Of a stretch of 64,000 bases of DNA, positions 1-7,975 are shown piece after piece (positions within the stretch are counted from its first letter, which is position 1; every line of letters begins with the position of its first letter). A model generated the notes under the pieces. The model had not been told where the DNA came from and searched no databases. It worked only from the letters and a program-made list of their open reading frames with translations. The translations under genes and the position numbers were made by a program. The stretch comes from Bacteroidota bacterium (GTDB lineage: Bacteria; Bacteroidota; Ignavibacteria; Ignavibacteriales; Melioribacteraceae): the NCBI GenBank assembly GCA_018818165.1, contig JAHISP010000008.1, positions 1 to 64,000 on the forward strand, given 5' to 3'.

Positions 1-196
1 CGACAAGTTTTTAGTCGGAATCTTTTTCATACTCGAGAGATGCCGACCTTTGTCTGCATGACAATTTTTCCCAGCCATCATTCCGAAATGCTTTTTTTCG
101 GAATCTTTTTCGTTCTCAAGAGATGCTGTCATTCGTCAGCATGACAATTTTCCCCAACCGTCATTCCGACAAGTTTTTAGTCGGAATCTTTATTTA
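1..196. repeat. 83-bp tandem repeat, two full copies and a partial third
   Basis: Copies start at 1, 84 and 167, exactly 83 bp apart. Each opens with a small hairpin (arms TCCGAC and GTCGGA around 167-186 on the third copy) followed by GGAATCTTT, and the full copies end with GCATGACAATTTT and a short C-rich stretch. The second copy has the same layout with a different stem. The array is cut by the window edge and its inner end runs into the stop codon of the adjacent gene at 190. It looks like an intergenic palindromic repeat family; it is too short and has no spacers typical of CRISPR. Confidence 0.7.
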
Positions 197-996
197 TTAG
201 CTTTTACTTCAGGCAAATTCCATTTTGTCACTAAATCAAGATATAATTGTTTTGTAAGCTGTATTAGCACGGGACTTTTTGCTGCATCTAACCAAAATGC
301 AATTTCTTTCATTTTTTCAGGAGTCATTGCCGTGCAGCCAGCCATTGTTTCACTTGAATCAGCCCAATTATGAAGAAAAATGCAAGATCCAGAACCCTTT
401 ATAATTGAATCACTATTATGGTCAACCACAACACCTAATTCATAATAAATGCCAGCCGAACACATATCTTCTGAGGAGTTCCAATCAACTTTTTCAATTT
501 TGTCTTTGGAAACAATTTGATTATAATATTCTGATTTTGCATCATCAATACATTCAGACATTTCTGTAATATGATGGTAAGGCATTTTTAAATTTATCAT
601 TTGGTCTAAAGAACTATAGCCAAACACGGAACTTAATTCAAATATTCCAGCTGGACTTCTACCATCGCCTTCAACTTTAATTGGAATATTTGGCAAATCT
701 GCAGCGTTGTGCAATCCAATTCCTAAACCAAGTCCGTTTCTGCCTAAAACAACAGATGTTGGATTGTTTAACCTTTTCCAGACGGATTCAGAATTTGTTC
801 TTTCAAACGTGTACAAATAGCCTTTAGTTGCTGTAACAGAATCTGTTATCATTAAAATCATTTGACTACATGATTCAGGAATGTCATTTTTAGTATTTTC
901 TTCTGCACATGCAAAAACAAGAAACATTAAAAAAATAATCCAATAATTTGAATGCCTTCTAACCAACTTTAAATTTAAGTTCATTGCCATTCCCAT
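190..996 (-). CDS. L,D-transpeptidase (YkuD-like) family lipoprotein
   Basis: A 268-residue protein with a basic start, a hydrophobic stretch at about 18-29 and a lipobox-like VFAC, placing lipidated Cys at residue 30, so it is probably anchored in the envelope. The rest resembles the COG3786/YkuD group: a GDGRSPAGIF segment near 110-119 and a C-terminal core with His209 and a GCT motif at 220-222, matching the family HX(n)GC active site in which Cys is the nucleophile. Family members crosslink peptidoglycan or attach proteins to it; the exact substrate here is unknown. Three in-frame ATGs occur within five codons (996, 990, 984), and the start is not settled. The stop codon lies in the edge of the 83-bp repeat. 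The gene stands alone, without an operon partner in view. Confidence 0.72.
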   Translation of the reverse strand: MGMAMNLNLKLVRRHSNYWIIFLMFLVFACAEENTKNDIPESCSQMILMITDSVTATKGYLYTFERTNSESVWKRLNNPTSVVLGRNGLGLGIGLHNAADLPNIPIKVEGDGRSPAGIFELSSVFGYSSLDQMINLKMPYHHITEMSECIDDAKSEYYNQIVSKDKIEKVDWNSSEDMCSAGIYYELGVVVDHNSDSIIKGSGSCIFLHNWADSSETMAGCTAMTPEKMKEIAFWLDAAKSPVLIQLTKQLYLDLVTKWNLPEVKANK

Positions 997-1232
997 TTAT
1001 TCAAAATAATAATAATTCTAGTTACTAAAAATTTGTTAATAACCTTTGCCATTAACACATTTTTTAACAATTGCTTTAACACGTTTTAGTTTACTGCTGT
1101 TTCTGATAAGCAAAATTTATATTAAAGAACTAAAGTTAATTTATGAAACAACTCCATAATATGCTATAATTAAACTATAAGTATTAAATAGACAACCCTT
1201 TATTGTACATCTGCCAAAATAAAAATAGACAA

Positions 1233-1265
1233 AAACCTCCGATGTTTCCAAAACATCGGAGGTTT
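1233..1265. terminator. Perfect 15-bp hairpin, probable bidirectional terminator
   Basis: Arms at 1233-1247 and 1251-1265 are exact reverse complements around a 3-nt loop, with A/T runs on both sides (AAAAA before, TTTGTATTT after). It sits downstream of the hsd operon, which is transcribed toward it, and upstream of the lipoprotein gene. It would end hsd transcription. Confidence 0.65.
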
Positions 1266-1292
1266 GTATTTATTAGAACATTTTTGCTATTT

Positions 1293-1308
1293 GGGCATCA
1301 CTACGCCC
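1293..1308. repeat. GGGCATCACTACGCCC mini-hairpin, copy 1
   Basis: A 16-bp element with GGGC/GCCC arms, preceded by ATTTTTGCTATTT. A second copy with the same 16 bp and a near-identical preceding stretch lies at 40861-40876 inside an attC-like region. It looks like a dispersed small palindromic repeat. Confidence 0.5.
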
Positions 1309-1600
1309 CTCCATTGTAATCATTTTTTGTAGTGACAAGCCAATACTTGCCACTAAAATATGGCTTTATATTCTATTTTAAGAGCATTAACTTTGAGACA
1401 GTATCTTTAGTAAACGGATTTTAGAAAAACAAAAATTATAATGGCTTTTCCAAAGAAATCTTACAGATAGCCACATTTGGATCATTAAGTTGACAGCATT
1501 GCTGTCTGCTGTGCGTTTGGACAAACACACTCTTTTACAAATTTTGGACTGTGATGCTTGGCTTGCGCGACTTGGCAATTTGTGTTATTGTTGAATGAGT

Positions 1601-4600
1601 TCATTGATTTTGATTTTTCTTAAAGTTTTCTGCCTGTTCAAAAATTTCAACATACACTTCGTCTCTTTCAACTGGTGGATAGCCAAACTCGTCAAGTAAA
1701 AGAATGAGACCAACTTTCAAGGCTGATTTTATGTCGTCTCGTTTGTTCCAGTCGGGGAATTTGGCTTGTCCGTCAACAAGGACTTTCACAGCTTTTGCCA
1801 ATTCAATCATTTTATCGTCAGGGTATTTGAAATCATACTTTATACAAAGCTCTTTCAAAATGTCGTAAAACGCTTTTTCTTCAAAGTCAATTCCTAACTC
1901 GTCACCTGCCGAAAATTCTTTGTGGACTTCCCAAATTAAGTCTGTCAAGGCGTTTGCCATTTCTTCATATACTTCACTTCTCAAAATGTCGTTTGCATCA
2001 CGGTTGTTGTAACGTTCAACAAGTGCTTGCATTTTTTTAGAAAAGTCAATTCCTTTTACACGGTTTACTTTTCTTATTTCTCCAATCACTTTTGCAAGCA
2101 ACTGTTGAAGCAATTTAATTTTTGTATTCGGTAATTTGATTTTATCAATCTTAGCCAAATAATCTTCATCAAAAATATCTTGTTCGGTTTCTGCTTCGTC
2201 ACCGAGTTTGAAAATTTCTTCAACTCCATCACTTTGCAAAGCTTCTTTTATCATTTCCCGAACTTTGGAATTCATTTGTGCTGTGTCGGGTGCATTGCCT
2301 TTAGTGAGTTTGAAAACAATGGAACGAACTGCTAAATAAAAATGAATGTAATCTCTTTCTACCTGCGTCAACTGTTCACTGCCTGCACAAATATCATAAG
2401 CGGCTTTTAGTCGTTTTACTAAACCCATAAAACGGGTTTCATATTCTTTGGTTTTTTGCACAAACTCGGCAGCGAAATTCAAAGTGTTTAACTGCTGAAT
2501 GGTTGTGCCTTTGAAATATTTTGAGTTGTTGAATGTGTGAAACAGTTTAGCCAAAAGGTCTAAATTATTTCTTACAATAATGATGGATTCAGCAATATCC
2601 TCAAAATTGTCTTTGTCGCCTTCGCTGTATTGCTTCAACGCCAAATTCATTTGGTTTTTGATGCCTATATAATCTACTACCAAACCTTTGTTCTTACCTT
2701 TAAAATTGCGATTTACACGTGAAATGGTCTGAATTAAATTGTGTCGCTGTATCGGTTTGTCTATGTAAATACTATCCAAGAAAGGCACATCAAAACCGGT
2801 GAGCCACATATCTACCACAATAGCAATTTTGAAATTCGATTTTTCGTTTTTGAATTGTCGGTCTAATTCTTTGCGGTGCTCTTTTGTTCCTAATATATCA
2901 AACATTTCCTTAGGGTCGTCTTGTCCTCTTGTGGCAATTAGTTTGATTCGTTCAATGGGCTTCAGTTCCCGCTTGTCTTTTTCGGTAAGTTCCGCTCCTA
3001 CTTCGGATGCTCGTATTTCGTTCCATTCAGGTTTTAATGCAATTATATTTTTATACAACTCGTAAGCAATTTCACGAGTGCTGCACACAAACATTGCTTT
3101 GCCTTTTACGGTTGAACCTTCCGAAACTCTTTTTTCATAATGGTTTACAAAATCCTCTGCAACTGCTTTCAAACGGTCAGGATCGCCAATGATGGCATAC
3201 ATCTGCGCCATTTCTTTTTTACTCTGCTCAATCTGATTTTCATTACTACCCATTTCCGCACATTTGGCGTAATAATCTTCAATCTCTTTGAGTTTGGAAT
3301 TATTTAACAATACTTTGGCTGCCCTGCCTTCATACACAATTCTTACCGTAATTTCATCTTTCACCGACTCAGTCATTGTGTAAGCATCAACCACTTTACC
3401 AAAGACATCAAGCGTTGAATCTATTGGAGTTCCTGTAAAGCCAACAAAAGTCGCGTTGGGTAAGGAATCGTGTAAGTATTTGGCAAATCCAAAAGTTTTG
3501 ATAACACCTTTTTCGGTTACTTTCACTTTTTGGTCAAGATTTACCTGACTTCGGTGTGCTTCGTCTGAAATACAAATCACATTGCTTCTTTCGGTGAGCA
3601 GTTCGGTATCTTCTGTAAACTTGTGAATGGTTGTTAAAAATACGCCACCGCTTTTTCTTCCTCTTAACAAAGTTCGTAACTCCGCTCTGCTTTCTACGCT
3701 GGTAATATTATTGTCACCAATAAACTGTTTGGCATTGGTAAATTGACCCGATAGTTGGTCATCTAAATCCGTTCGGTCGGTTATCAATACAATGGTAGGA
3801 CTTTCAAAGTATTCGCTTTTCATTAACAACCTTGTGAGATAAAGCATTGTAAAACTCTTTCCACTTCCTGTTGCACCAAAGTATGTACCGCCTTTTCCGT
3901 TTCCATCGGGCTTTTGGACTTTCTTTATATTGTCATACAAGGCACGTGCTGCATAGTATTGCGGATAGCGACAAACAATTTTCTCGTCTTTCTTAGAACT
4001 ATCGGGTATGTAAATAAAGTTGCGAATAATATCACGTAAACGGTTTTTATGAAACATTCCCTGAATGAGTGTAAACATACTGTTAATACCGTCTACTTCC
4101 TTAGCAAGGCCTTCTACTCTTCGCCAACCATAGAAAAATTCGTAAGGGGCAAAGAACGAACCTGCTTTGTTGTTTACACCATCACTGATAACGCAAAACG
4201 CATTGTATTTAAACAGTTCGGAAATATCTCTGCGGTAACGAACAGTTAATTGTTTAAACGCATCAAAAATTGTGGCTTCTTCACGAATGGCACTTTTAAA
4301 TTCAAAAACTACTAAAGGCAAACCATTGATATACAAAATACCATCAGGAATACGTTTTTCCGTACCTACAATTTCCAATTGATTAACAAACTTATAAATA
4401 TTATTGTCTTTGCTATATTCTGATTTTACTTCTGCCACAATTGAAATCAATTGTTCTTCTTCGGGTTGTCGGTGTTTGTTCAGTCCCGAATAATTGATAA
4501 GCTGAATGTAAATGTCTTTTTGGTTGCGATCTTCCCGTTTCAGAATAAAACCGTCTGAAAGCATTTTTAAAAATGTTTTGTTGCTCTTGTATAGGTCGGA

Positions 4601-4816
4601 AGCGGGAAGAGTTTTAAGTTGAAGAATTATAGATTTGACTTCGTTTACGGTAATGCCCTGACTGGCGTATTGAGTAAGTAAAAAGCTCTGCAAATCTTCT
4701 TCAATCAATACTTCATCGGCATTTCGGGCAATTGTATTGCCCAAATGGTGTACAAATCCTTCTTGTTCCAATAACTCGGTAAATGCTTTTTCTAATTTTT
4801 CTTCGGTGAACTTCAT
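1601..4816 (-). CDS. hsdR: Type I restriction enzyme, R subunit
   Basis: A 1071-residue motor and nuclease subunit of a type I restriction system; with HsdM and HsdS it translocates and cuts unmodified DNA. Visible motifs in order: the PD-(D/E)xK nuclease residues Asp158, Glu172 and Lys174 (PDGILY...EFK), Walker A GATGSGKS at 314-321, DEAH at 418-421, the helicase GFTGTP segment near 458, and a late QTISRVNRNFKGK motif VI. The length is normal and the frame is intact. The start ATG (4814-4816) overlaps the stop of abiEii as ATGA, so translation is probably coupled. It is the last gene of the operon. Relics of its first 5-18 codons are found at three upstream junctions (see 6592-6645, 7643-7681, 7952-7969). 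Confidence 0.95.
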   Translation of the reverse strand: MKFTEEKLEKAFTELLEQEGFVHHLGNTIARNADEVLIEEDLQSFLLTQYASQGITVNEVKSIILQLKTLPASDLYKSNKTFLKMLSDGFILKREDRNQKDIYIQLINYSGLNKHRQPEEEQLISIVAEVKSEYSKDNNIYKFVNQLEIVGTEKRIPDGILYINGLPLVVFEFKSAIREEATIFDAFKQLTVRYRRDISELFKYNAFCVISDGVNNKAGSFFAPYEFFYGWRRVEGLAKEVDGINSMFTLIQGMFHKNRLRDIIRNFIYIPDSSKKDEKIVCRYPQYYAARALYDNIKKVQKPDGNGKGGTYFGATGSGKSFTMLYLTRLLMKSEYFESPTIVLITDRTDLDDQLSGQFTNAKQFIGDNNITSVESRAELRTLLRGRKSGGVFLTTIHKFTEDTELLTERSNVICISDEAHRSQVNLDQKVKVTEKGVIKTFGFAKYLHDSLPNATFVGFTGTPIDSTLDVFGKVVDAYTMTESVKDEITVRIVYEGRAAKVLLNNSKLKEIEDYYAKCAEMGSNENQIEQSKKEMAQMYAIIGDPDRLKAVAEDFVNHYEKRVSEGSTVKGKAMFVCSTREIAYELYKNIIALKPEWNEIRASEVGAELTEKDKRELKPIERIKLIATRGQDDPKEMFDILGTKEHRKELDRQFKNEKSNFKIAIVVDMWLTGFDVPFLDSIYIDKPIQRHNLIQTISRVNRNFKGKNKGLVVDYIGIKNQMNLALKQYSEGDKDNFEDIAESIIIVRNNLDLLAKLFHTFNNSKYFKGTTIQQLNTLNFAAEFVQKTKEYETRFMGLVKRLKAAYDICAGSEQLTQVERDYIHFYLAVRSIVFKLTKGNAPDTAQMNSKVREMIKEALQSDGVEEIFKLGDEAETEQDIFDEDYLAKIDKIKLPNTKIKLLQQLLAKVIGEIRKVNRVKGIDFSKKMQALVERYNNRDANDILRSEVYEEMANALTDLIWEVHKEFSAGDELGIDFEEKAFYDILKELCIKYDFKYPDDKMIELAKAVKVLVDGQAKFPDWNKRDDIKSALKVGLILLLDEFGYPPVERDEVYVEIFEQAENFKKNQNQ

Positions 4817-5802
4817 TGCTTGATTTCAATTTTTATTATCCAAGAAATTGCTTTTATTCTTTCCTGAATCATTTTTAAAGTTTCCAAAACATCTCCCTCT
4901 TTAGGTAATTCTCCATATACCAGATTTCTGAAACTACTTGTGTAAGTAACCTTCAACTCATTCCATACATTTTCCAAGTCTTTAAAAATAAGGGCTTCGT
5001 TCGGATGATGCACCAACCACTTATTGTTGTTTTTAAAACTTGCTTCATCATCATTGGCTACTTTTAAAAGCATTTCATCAAAATCCGTTGAGTGAAAGAA
5101 ATTTAAGAACACATCTTGATTAAGCAGCTGATGTAAATCGTAGATATGTCTTATCTTTTTCTTTAAATCATCCATAGGATTTTCGCCATAAGAAAAACGA
5201 ACCAAACTCATTATTTTTTCGCAAATGGTTCTTATGGGTTCTAATGCCAACAAGTTAAAAGGAAGGAGTATATTTTCTTTTGCAATATCAAACTGATTAT
5301 TATCCATCATCATTTGACCAACAAATGAAACAATGCTTTTGGTGGTAAAGGGTTCATAATATCCCAGCCAAGTTGATTCCAGTATGATAACATCTTTTAC
5401 CAGACCATAATCACCTTTAAATTCCTTGTTGTAGGTGTGTGCTGTTTTACGGTTCATTCCCATTTTATAGGTAATGCCTTCAATGGGAACTTCGGGTAAT
5501 ACGGTTTCTACAACCGTGCTTACTGCCTTTAATTTTGATTTTAACTTACTGTCGGTTTCTCCTTCACGCCTTAATAACACCAGGTCAATATCTTCTGAAA
5601 AGCGTTCTATCATATTGTAACACTTGGATAGAGCTGTTCCGCCTTTAAATACAGTGTCTTTTCCAATTTCATTATTAAAAATGGTAAATAGGGCATAGGT
5701 CACCCAATAGTCTTTTTCGACATATTCGGGTTGCAGGTTCATTTGCTGGGCAGTAAACCGAATGGCATCTCTGTAAAGCGATATGTTTTCGTGCAGCTTC
5801 AT
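4813..5802 (-). CDS. AbiEii-type nucleotidyltransferase toxin
   Basis: Belongs to the AbiEii/AbiGii family, the toxin half of type IV AbiE systems that cause abortive phage infection. The signature FKGGTALSK (about 56-64) followed by RFSEDIDL (71-78) is the nucleotidyltransferase GS...DxD core. AbiE toxins are proposed to transfer a nucleotide to an RNA target; the target here is unknown. I choose the ATG at 5802 (MKLHEN) because it overlaps the upstream antitoxin stop as ATGA; a longer frame starts at 5814. Its own stop overlaps the hsdR start as ATGA. The protein of about 329 residues appears complete. The position inside an hsd operon suggests it was added as a cargo pair with abiEi. Confidence 0.85.
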   Translation of the reverse strand: MKLHENISLYRDAIRFTAQQMNLQPEYVEKDYWVTYALFTIFNNEIGKDTVFKGGTALSKCYNMIERFSEDIDLVLLRREGETDSKLKSKLKAVSTVVETVLPEVPIEGITYKMGMNRKTAHTYNKEFKGDYGLVKDVIILESTWLGYYEPFTTKSIVSFVGQMMMDNNQFDIAKENILLPFNLLALEPIRTICEKIMSLVRFSYGENPMDDLKKKIRHIYDLHQLLNQDVFLNFFHSTDFDEMLLKVANDDEASFKNNNKWLVHHPNEALIFKDLENVWNELKVTYTSSFRNLVYGELPKEGDVLETLKMIQERIKAISWIIKIEIKQ

Positions 5803-6527
5803 TCGATGTACCATTTTGATTTAGTGGGCAACTCGGTTTCCTTTAATCCCAATTTGATTGCAGTGAGTGGGTTCAGGCTCTCTTTCAGTTTTTCCAAACC
5901 TTTTGTGTTTTGGCTATTATTCTCCAAAACTGCCCCTACCAATGCCCTTACTCTTGGGGGATAAACCAGAGAATATTTGAGTAAGGCTTCGGTTTGTTTT
6001 TCGTTGAGTTCTTTTACTATGGCACTTAATCTACGGACTGCCTGAGCTACCGGACAATCTGGAATGCGTTTGATGTCCTTAAAAGCATCCAGCAATCCTA
6101 AAATCTCGTAATTACGGTCGGTAACTTCGGCATAGCTTTTCACGGCATCCGCTTTCAAGGTTCCACTATTAATATTGATGCGTTTTCCCCTGCTGGCAAT
6201 TTTGATACGAAACGCCATTTGGGTGGTAAGTCCCAAGCGGTTGTAGAGCGATGTTCCTGTTTCGTATGCCACTCTGTTACCATTTTCGAACAGGTAAGGG
6301 CGAAGCAGTTCGCTATAGTCGGGCATTAATTCACCAAAAACAGTTTGCTCGGGTTTGTAAAACACCCCTTTTGAAACTTTTTTAATCAATCCCTTTTTTT
6401 GCAAGCGTTCCAGAGCTTTAGCGGCTGTGGTATAGTCTTCTTTGGCAATACGCAAATCGTCATACCCAAAGGTTTTGCCTTTGGGTAACTGCTTTATTCT
6501 ATTTCGTATTTGCGTTGCTAAATTCAT
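5799..6527 (-). CDS. DUF6088/AbiEi-type antitoxin
   Basis: A 242-residue partner of the downstream nucleotidyltransferase. The N-terminal 65 residues (RNRIKQLPKGKTFGYDDL... KKGLIKKVSKGVFYKP) form a winged-helix domain like AbiEi antitoxin domains, and the remainder matches the DUF6088 type seen beside AbiEii toxins in Bacteroidota. AbiEi proteins neutralise the toxin and repress their own promoter by binding inverted repeats; the dyad at 6554-6587, just upstream, fits that role. The stop overlaps the abiEii start by 4 bp. A -7-like TATCTTTA sits only a few bases before the ATG, suggesting an internal promoter with a very short leader. Confidence 0.8.
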   Translation of the reverse strand: MNLATQIRNRIKQLPKGKTFGYDDLRIAKEDYTTAAKALERLQKKGLIKKVSKGVFYKPEQTVFGELMPDYSELLRPYLFENGNRVAYETGTSLYNRLGLTTQMAFRIKIASRGKRININSGTLKADAVKSYAEVTDRNYEILGLLDAFKDIKRIPDCPVAQAVRRLSAIVKELNEKQTEALLKYSLVYPPRVRALVGAVLENNSQNTKGLEKLKESLNPLTAIKLGLKETELPTKSKWYIE

Positions 6528-6553
6528 ATTGTAAAGATAGTTATATTTTTTAT

Positions 6554-6587
6554 AATGTCAAGTTTATGGCGCAGAAAACTTGACATT
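6554..6587 (-). promoter_or_regulatory. Inverted-repeat operator upstream of abiE
   Basis: Perfect 12-bp arms AATGTCAAGTTT (6554-6565) and AAACTTGACATT (6576-6587) separated by 10 bp, 27 bp upstream of the abiEi ATG. On the minus strand one arm contains TTGACA, and TATCTTTA lies about 18 bp further on, so the dyad overlaps a plausible promoter. AbiEi antitoxins are known to bind such repeats for autorepression. A role as a terminator for the upstream genes is less likely because no U-run follows. Confidence 0.6.
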
Positions 6588-6591
6588 GATA

Positions 6592-6645
6592 TTGCCCCAA
6601 CAACTCGGCAAATGTTCTTTCTAATTTTTCTTCTGTGAATTTCAT
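6592..6645 (-). pseudogene. Relic of hsdR 5' end, copy 1 (about 18 codons)
   Basis: Reading from the ATG at 6645, the minus strand encodes MKFTEEKLERTFAELLGQ, which matches the first 18 residues of HsdR (MKFTEEKLEKAFTELLEQ) with four changes. At DNA level the differences are mainly transitions. Homology ends there and a short frame runs on to a stop near 6553, entering the abiE operator. The ATG overlaps the stop of the upstream rhuM-like gene as ATGA, the same junction that the real hsdR makes with abiEii. I read it as the start of a former hsdR that was displaced when the abiE pair and the present hsdR arrived. Confidence 0.8.
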
Positions 6646-7646
6646 TTTTTTAACTTACTCAATTTTTTGATGTCTTCCTCAATCTCTTTTAAACTCTGCT
6701 CTTTTTCATTCTCTTTTTGGGCAATCTTATATTTTTTAAACTCTGCTTCTGATTTTTTCAAAGACATTTCGTGGCTTATTTTTCCTGCGTGCGTTAGTAA
6801 TTCTCTGCCATTTAATTGCATAATAGTGTCCAACCGATTAATCCAATCTTTCATATACATTGGGGTGCGTTGCTGTGCCATAGTTTCGGCAAAGGCAAGA
6901 TATTGTTCCACCAAAAGCCCAAGTAATTTAATTTCAACTTCATTGAGGTAGTTTTTGGCTATGCTTATATCCGATTTTTTTATTGAAACAGAATTTTTCT
7001 TATCAAATGACTGCATACCTAACAATGGCAAACTAGCATCTACTCTTCGATACACTAATTCGGCTGCAGTCTGTTTGCTTATAGCCCATAGGAGTTTGTT
7101 TTGTACCACCTTAAAAAATTCAATTGTCTTTTCGTCCTTGGTATTATAATCTATGCTTGTAGTGTAAATGTCTTTTATTTTCTGATAGAAAAAGCGTTCC
7201 GAAAGTCGTATTTCCCTAATGCGTTCTTGCAATTCGTTGAAATAGTTCATTGAAGTGCCCGACTTAAAGCGGTCGTCATTAAGGGCAAAACCTTTGATAA
7301 TGTATTCTTTAAGCCGTTGTGTAGCCCAAATACGGAACTGAGTGCCCTGGGGCGATTTTACTCGATAGCCTACAGAAATTATTACATCAAGATTGTAGTG
7401 ATCTATCTCCCTTTCTACCTCTCTACTACCTTCTTGCCGAACCTGTCGGAATTTCCGACAAGTTCGATTTTGCTCTAATTCACCTTCCTCAAATACATTC
7501 CCAATATGTTCGGCTATTGTACTTCTGCCTTTGCCAAACAAAGTTGCCATTTGTTCCTGAGTAAGCCAAACAGTTTCTTCCTCTAGGCGAACATCAATTT
7601 TGATGTTGCCTTCGGGGTTTTGGTATATTATTATTTCGCCGCTCAT
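6642..7646 (-). CDS. RhuM-family protein, second copy
   Basis: A 334-residue protein of the RhuM/COG3943 family: an N-terminal helix-turn-helix-like segment (VWLTQEQMATLFGKGRSTI, about 27-45), then the family hallmark YNLDVIISVGYRVKSPQGTQ and FRIWATQRLKEYI. The C-terminal third is a charged, coiled-coil-like tail. RhuM-like proteins are common inside type I restriction operons; their biochemical role is not established. It starts at an ATG that overlaps the stop of the hsdR relic at 7643-7681 (ATATGAGC) and ends overlapping the next relic as ATGA, so it is translationally embedded in the operon. It shares the family fold with the rhuM copy at 11752-12618 but has a different C-terminus. Confidence 0.8.
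   Translation of the reverse strand: MSGEIIIYQNPEGNIKIDVRLEEETVWLTQEQMATLFGKGRSTIAEHIGNVFEEGELEQNRTCRKFRQVRQEGSREVEREIDHYNLDVIISVGYRVKSPQGTQFRIWATQRLKEYIIKGFALNDDRFKSGTSMNYFNELQERIREIRLSERFFYQKIKDIYTTSIDYNTKDEKTIEFFKVVQNKLLWAISKQTAAELVYRRVDASLPLLGMQSFDKKNSVSIKKSDISIAKNYLNEVEIKLLGLLVEQYLAFAETMAQQRTPMYMKDWINRLDTIMQLNGRELLTHAGKISHEMSLKKSEAEFKKYKIAQKENEKEQSLKEIEEDIKKLSKLKK
7441..7463 (-). repeat. Near-perfect palindrome inside rhuM copy 2
   Basis: Arms of 11 bp (7441-7451 and 7453-7463) around a single central base, with one mismatch, core TCGGAATTTCCGA. It encodes the CRKFRQ segment just before the conserved YNLDVIISVGYR motif. The other rhuM gene has a perfect palindrome at the equivalent codons (12405-12431). 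Confidence 0.6.
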
Positions 7647-7681
7647 ATCGCTTTTCCTAATTTTTCTTCTGTGAATTTCAT
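7643..7681 (-). pseudogene. Relic of hsdR 5' end, copy 2 (about 11 codons)
   Basis: From the ATG at 7681 the minus strand reads MKFTEEKLGKAI then a stop. The first 11 residues match HsdR MKFTEEKLEKA with one change. The ATG overlaps the stop of the truncated gene upstream (ATGA), and the mini-frame's own stop overlaps the start of rhuM copy 2. It may now act as a translational relay between the two genes. Its codons AAA TTC ACA are shared with the other relics, whereas the current hsdR uses AAG TTC ACC. Confidence 0.8.
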
Positions 7682-7953
7682 ACTTTAACTTTAATTATCC
7701 ATTGACCAGTTGTTTCATCAGCTGTTTTTGAATACATGATAACTTCTACACCACCATTCATTTCTTTAATATCCGGTTCAGGAAGTCCTGCTTCTTTACA
7801 GGCAGTTATAATTTTCAGTGTACCACGACCCCATGTATCAATATAACCGGCCATAAAACATGCATTGGCAAAACCGCATACCCATTTCAGGGAATAATCG
7901 TGCCAGCTTTGCTTGTATTCTATATTTTGTTTTTCAGTCATTTTGTAATACAT
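7678..7953 (-). pseudogene. AlbA_2/Schlafen-type ATP-binding protein with large internal deletion
   Basis: Only 87-91 codons remain of a family usually several hundred residues long (RecG-like helicase-related, AlbA_2 domain proteins, COG2865). The N-terminus MTEKQNIEYKQSW...KWVCGFANA is the start of the AlbA_2 domain, and it runs directly into CFMAGYIDTWGRGTLKII...CKEAGLPEP, which normally lies near the end. The join falls at ANA, a word likely present in both halves, suggesting an in-frame deletion at microhomology. The C-terminal extension is short. The frame is still open and may start at 7941 (MTEKQN, the usual family start) or 7953. It ends overlapping an hsdR relic as ATGA. Probably non-functional, though a small product could still be made. 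Confidence 0.75.
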
Positions 7954-7969
7954 CTTCTGTGAATTTCAT
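7952..7969 (-). pseudogene. Relic of hsdR 5' end, copy 3 (5-6 codons)
   Basis: The minus strand reads ATGAAATTCACAGAAGAT, coding MKFTED, 6 bp after the stop of the RloC-like gene. The first five codons equal those of relics 1 and 2. Homology ends where the truncated AlbA_2-type gene begins. On its own this would be too short to call; its identity with the other two relics and its position at a gene junction support it. Confidence 0.65.
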
Positions 7970-7975
7970 TTTCAA

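Larger units (their letters stand above)
997..1600. other. Intergenic spacer with hairpins, no supported gene
   Basis: About 600 bp between the lipoprotein gene and the end of hsdR. It holds a perfect 15-bp hairpin (1233-1265), a GGGC/GCCC mini-hairpin repeated elsewhere in the window (1293-1308) and a second imperfect hairpin at 1330-1355 (TAGTGACAAG / CTTGCCACTA, one mismatch). A 63-codon reading frame at 1387-1578 has no recognisable features, and I do not call it. Confidence 0.6.

Noticed and set aside
1-196. CRISPR array
   Set aside because: The repeat unit is 83 bp with conserved interior and no unique spacers; no cas genes in the window.
1387-1578. 63-codon minus-strand reading frame downstream of hsdR
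   Set aside because: No ribosome site, no family resemblance, lies in a hairpin-rich spacer.
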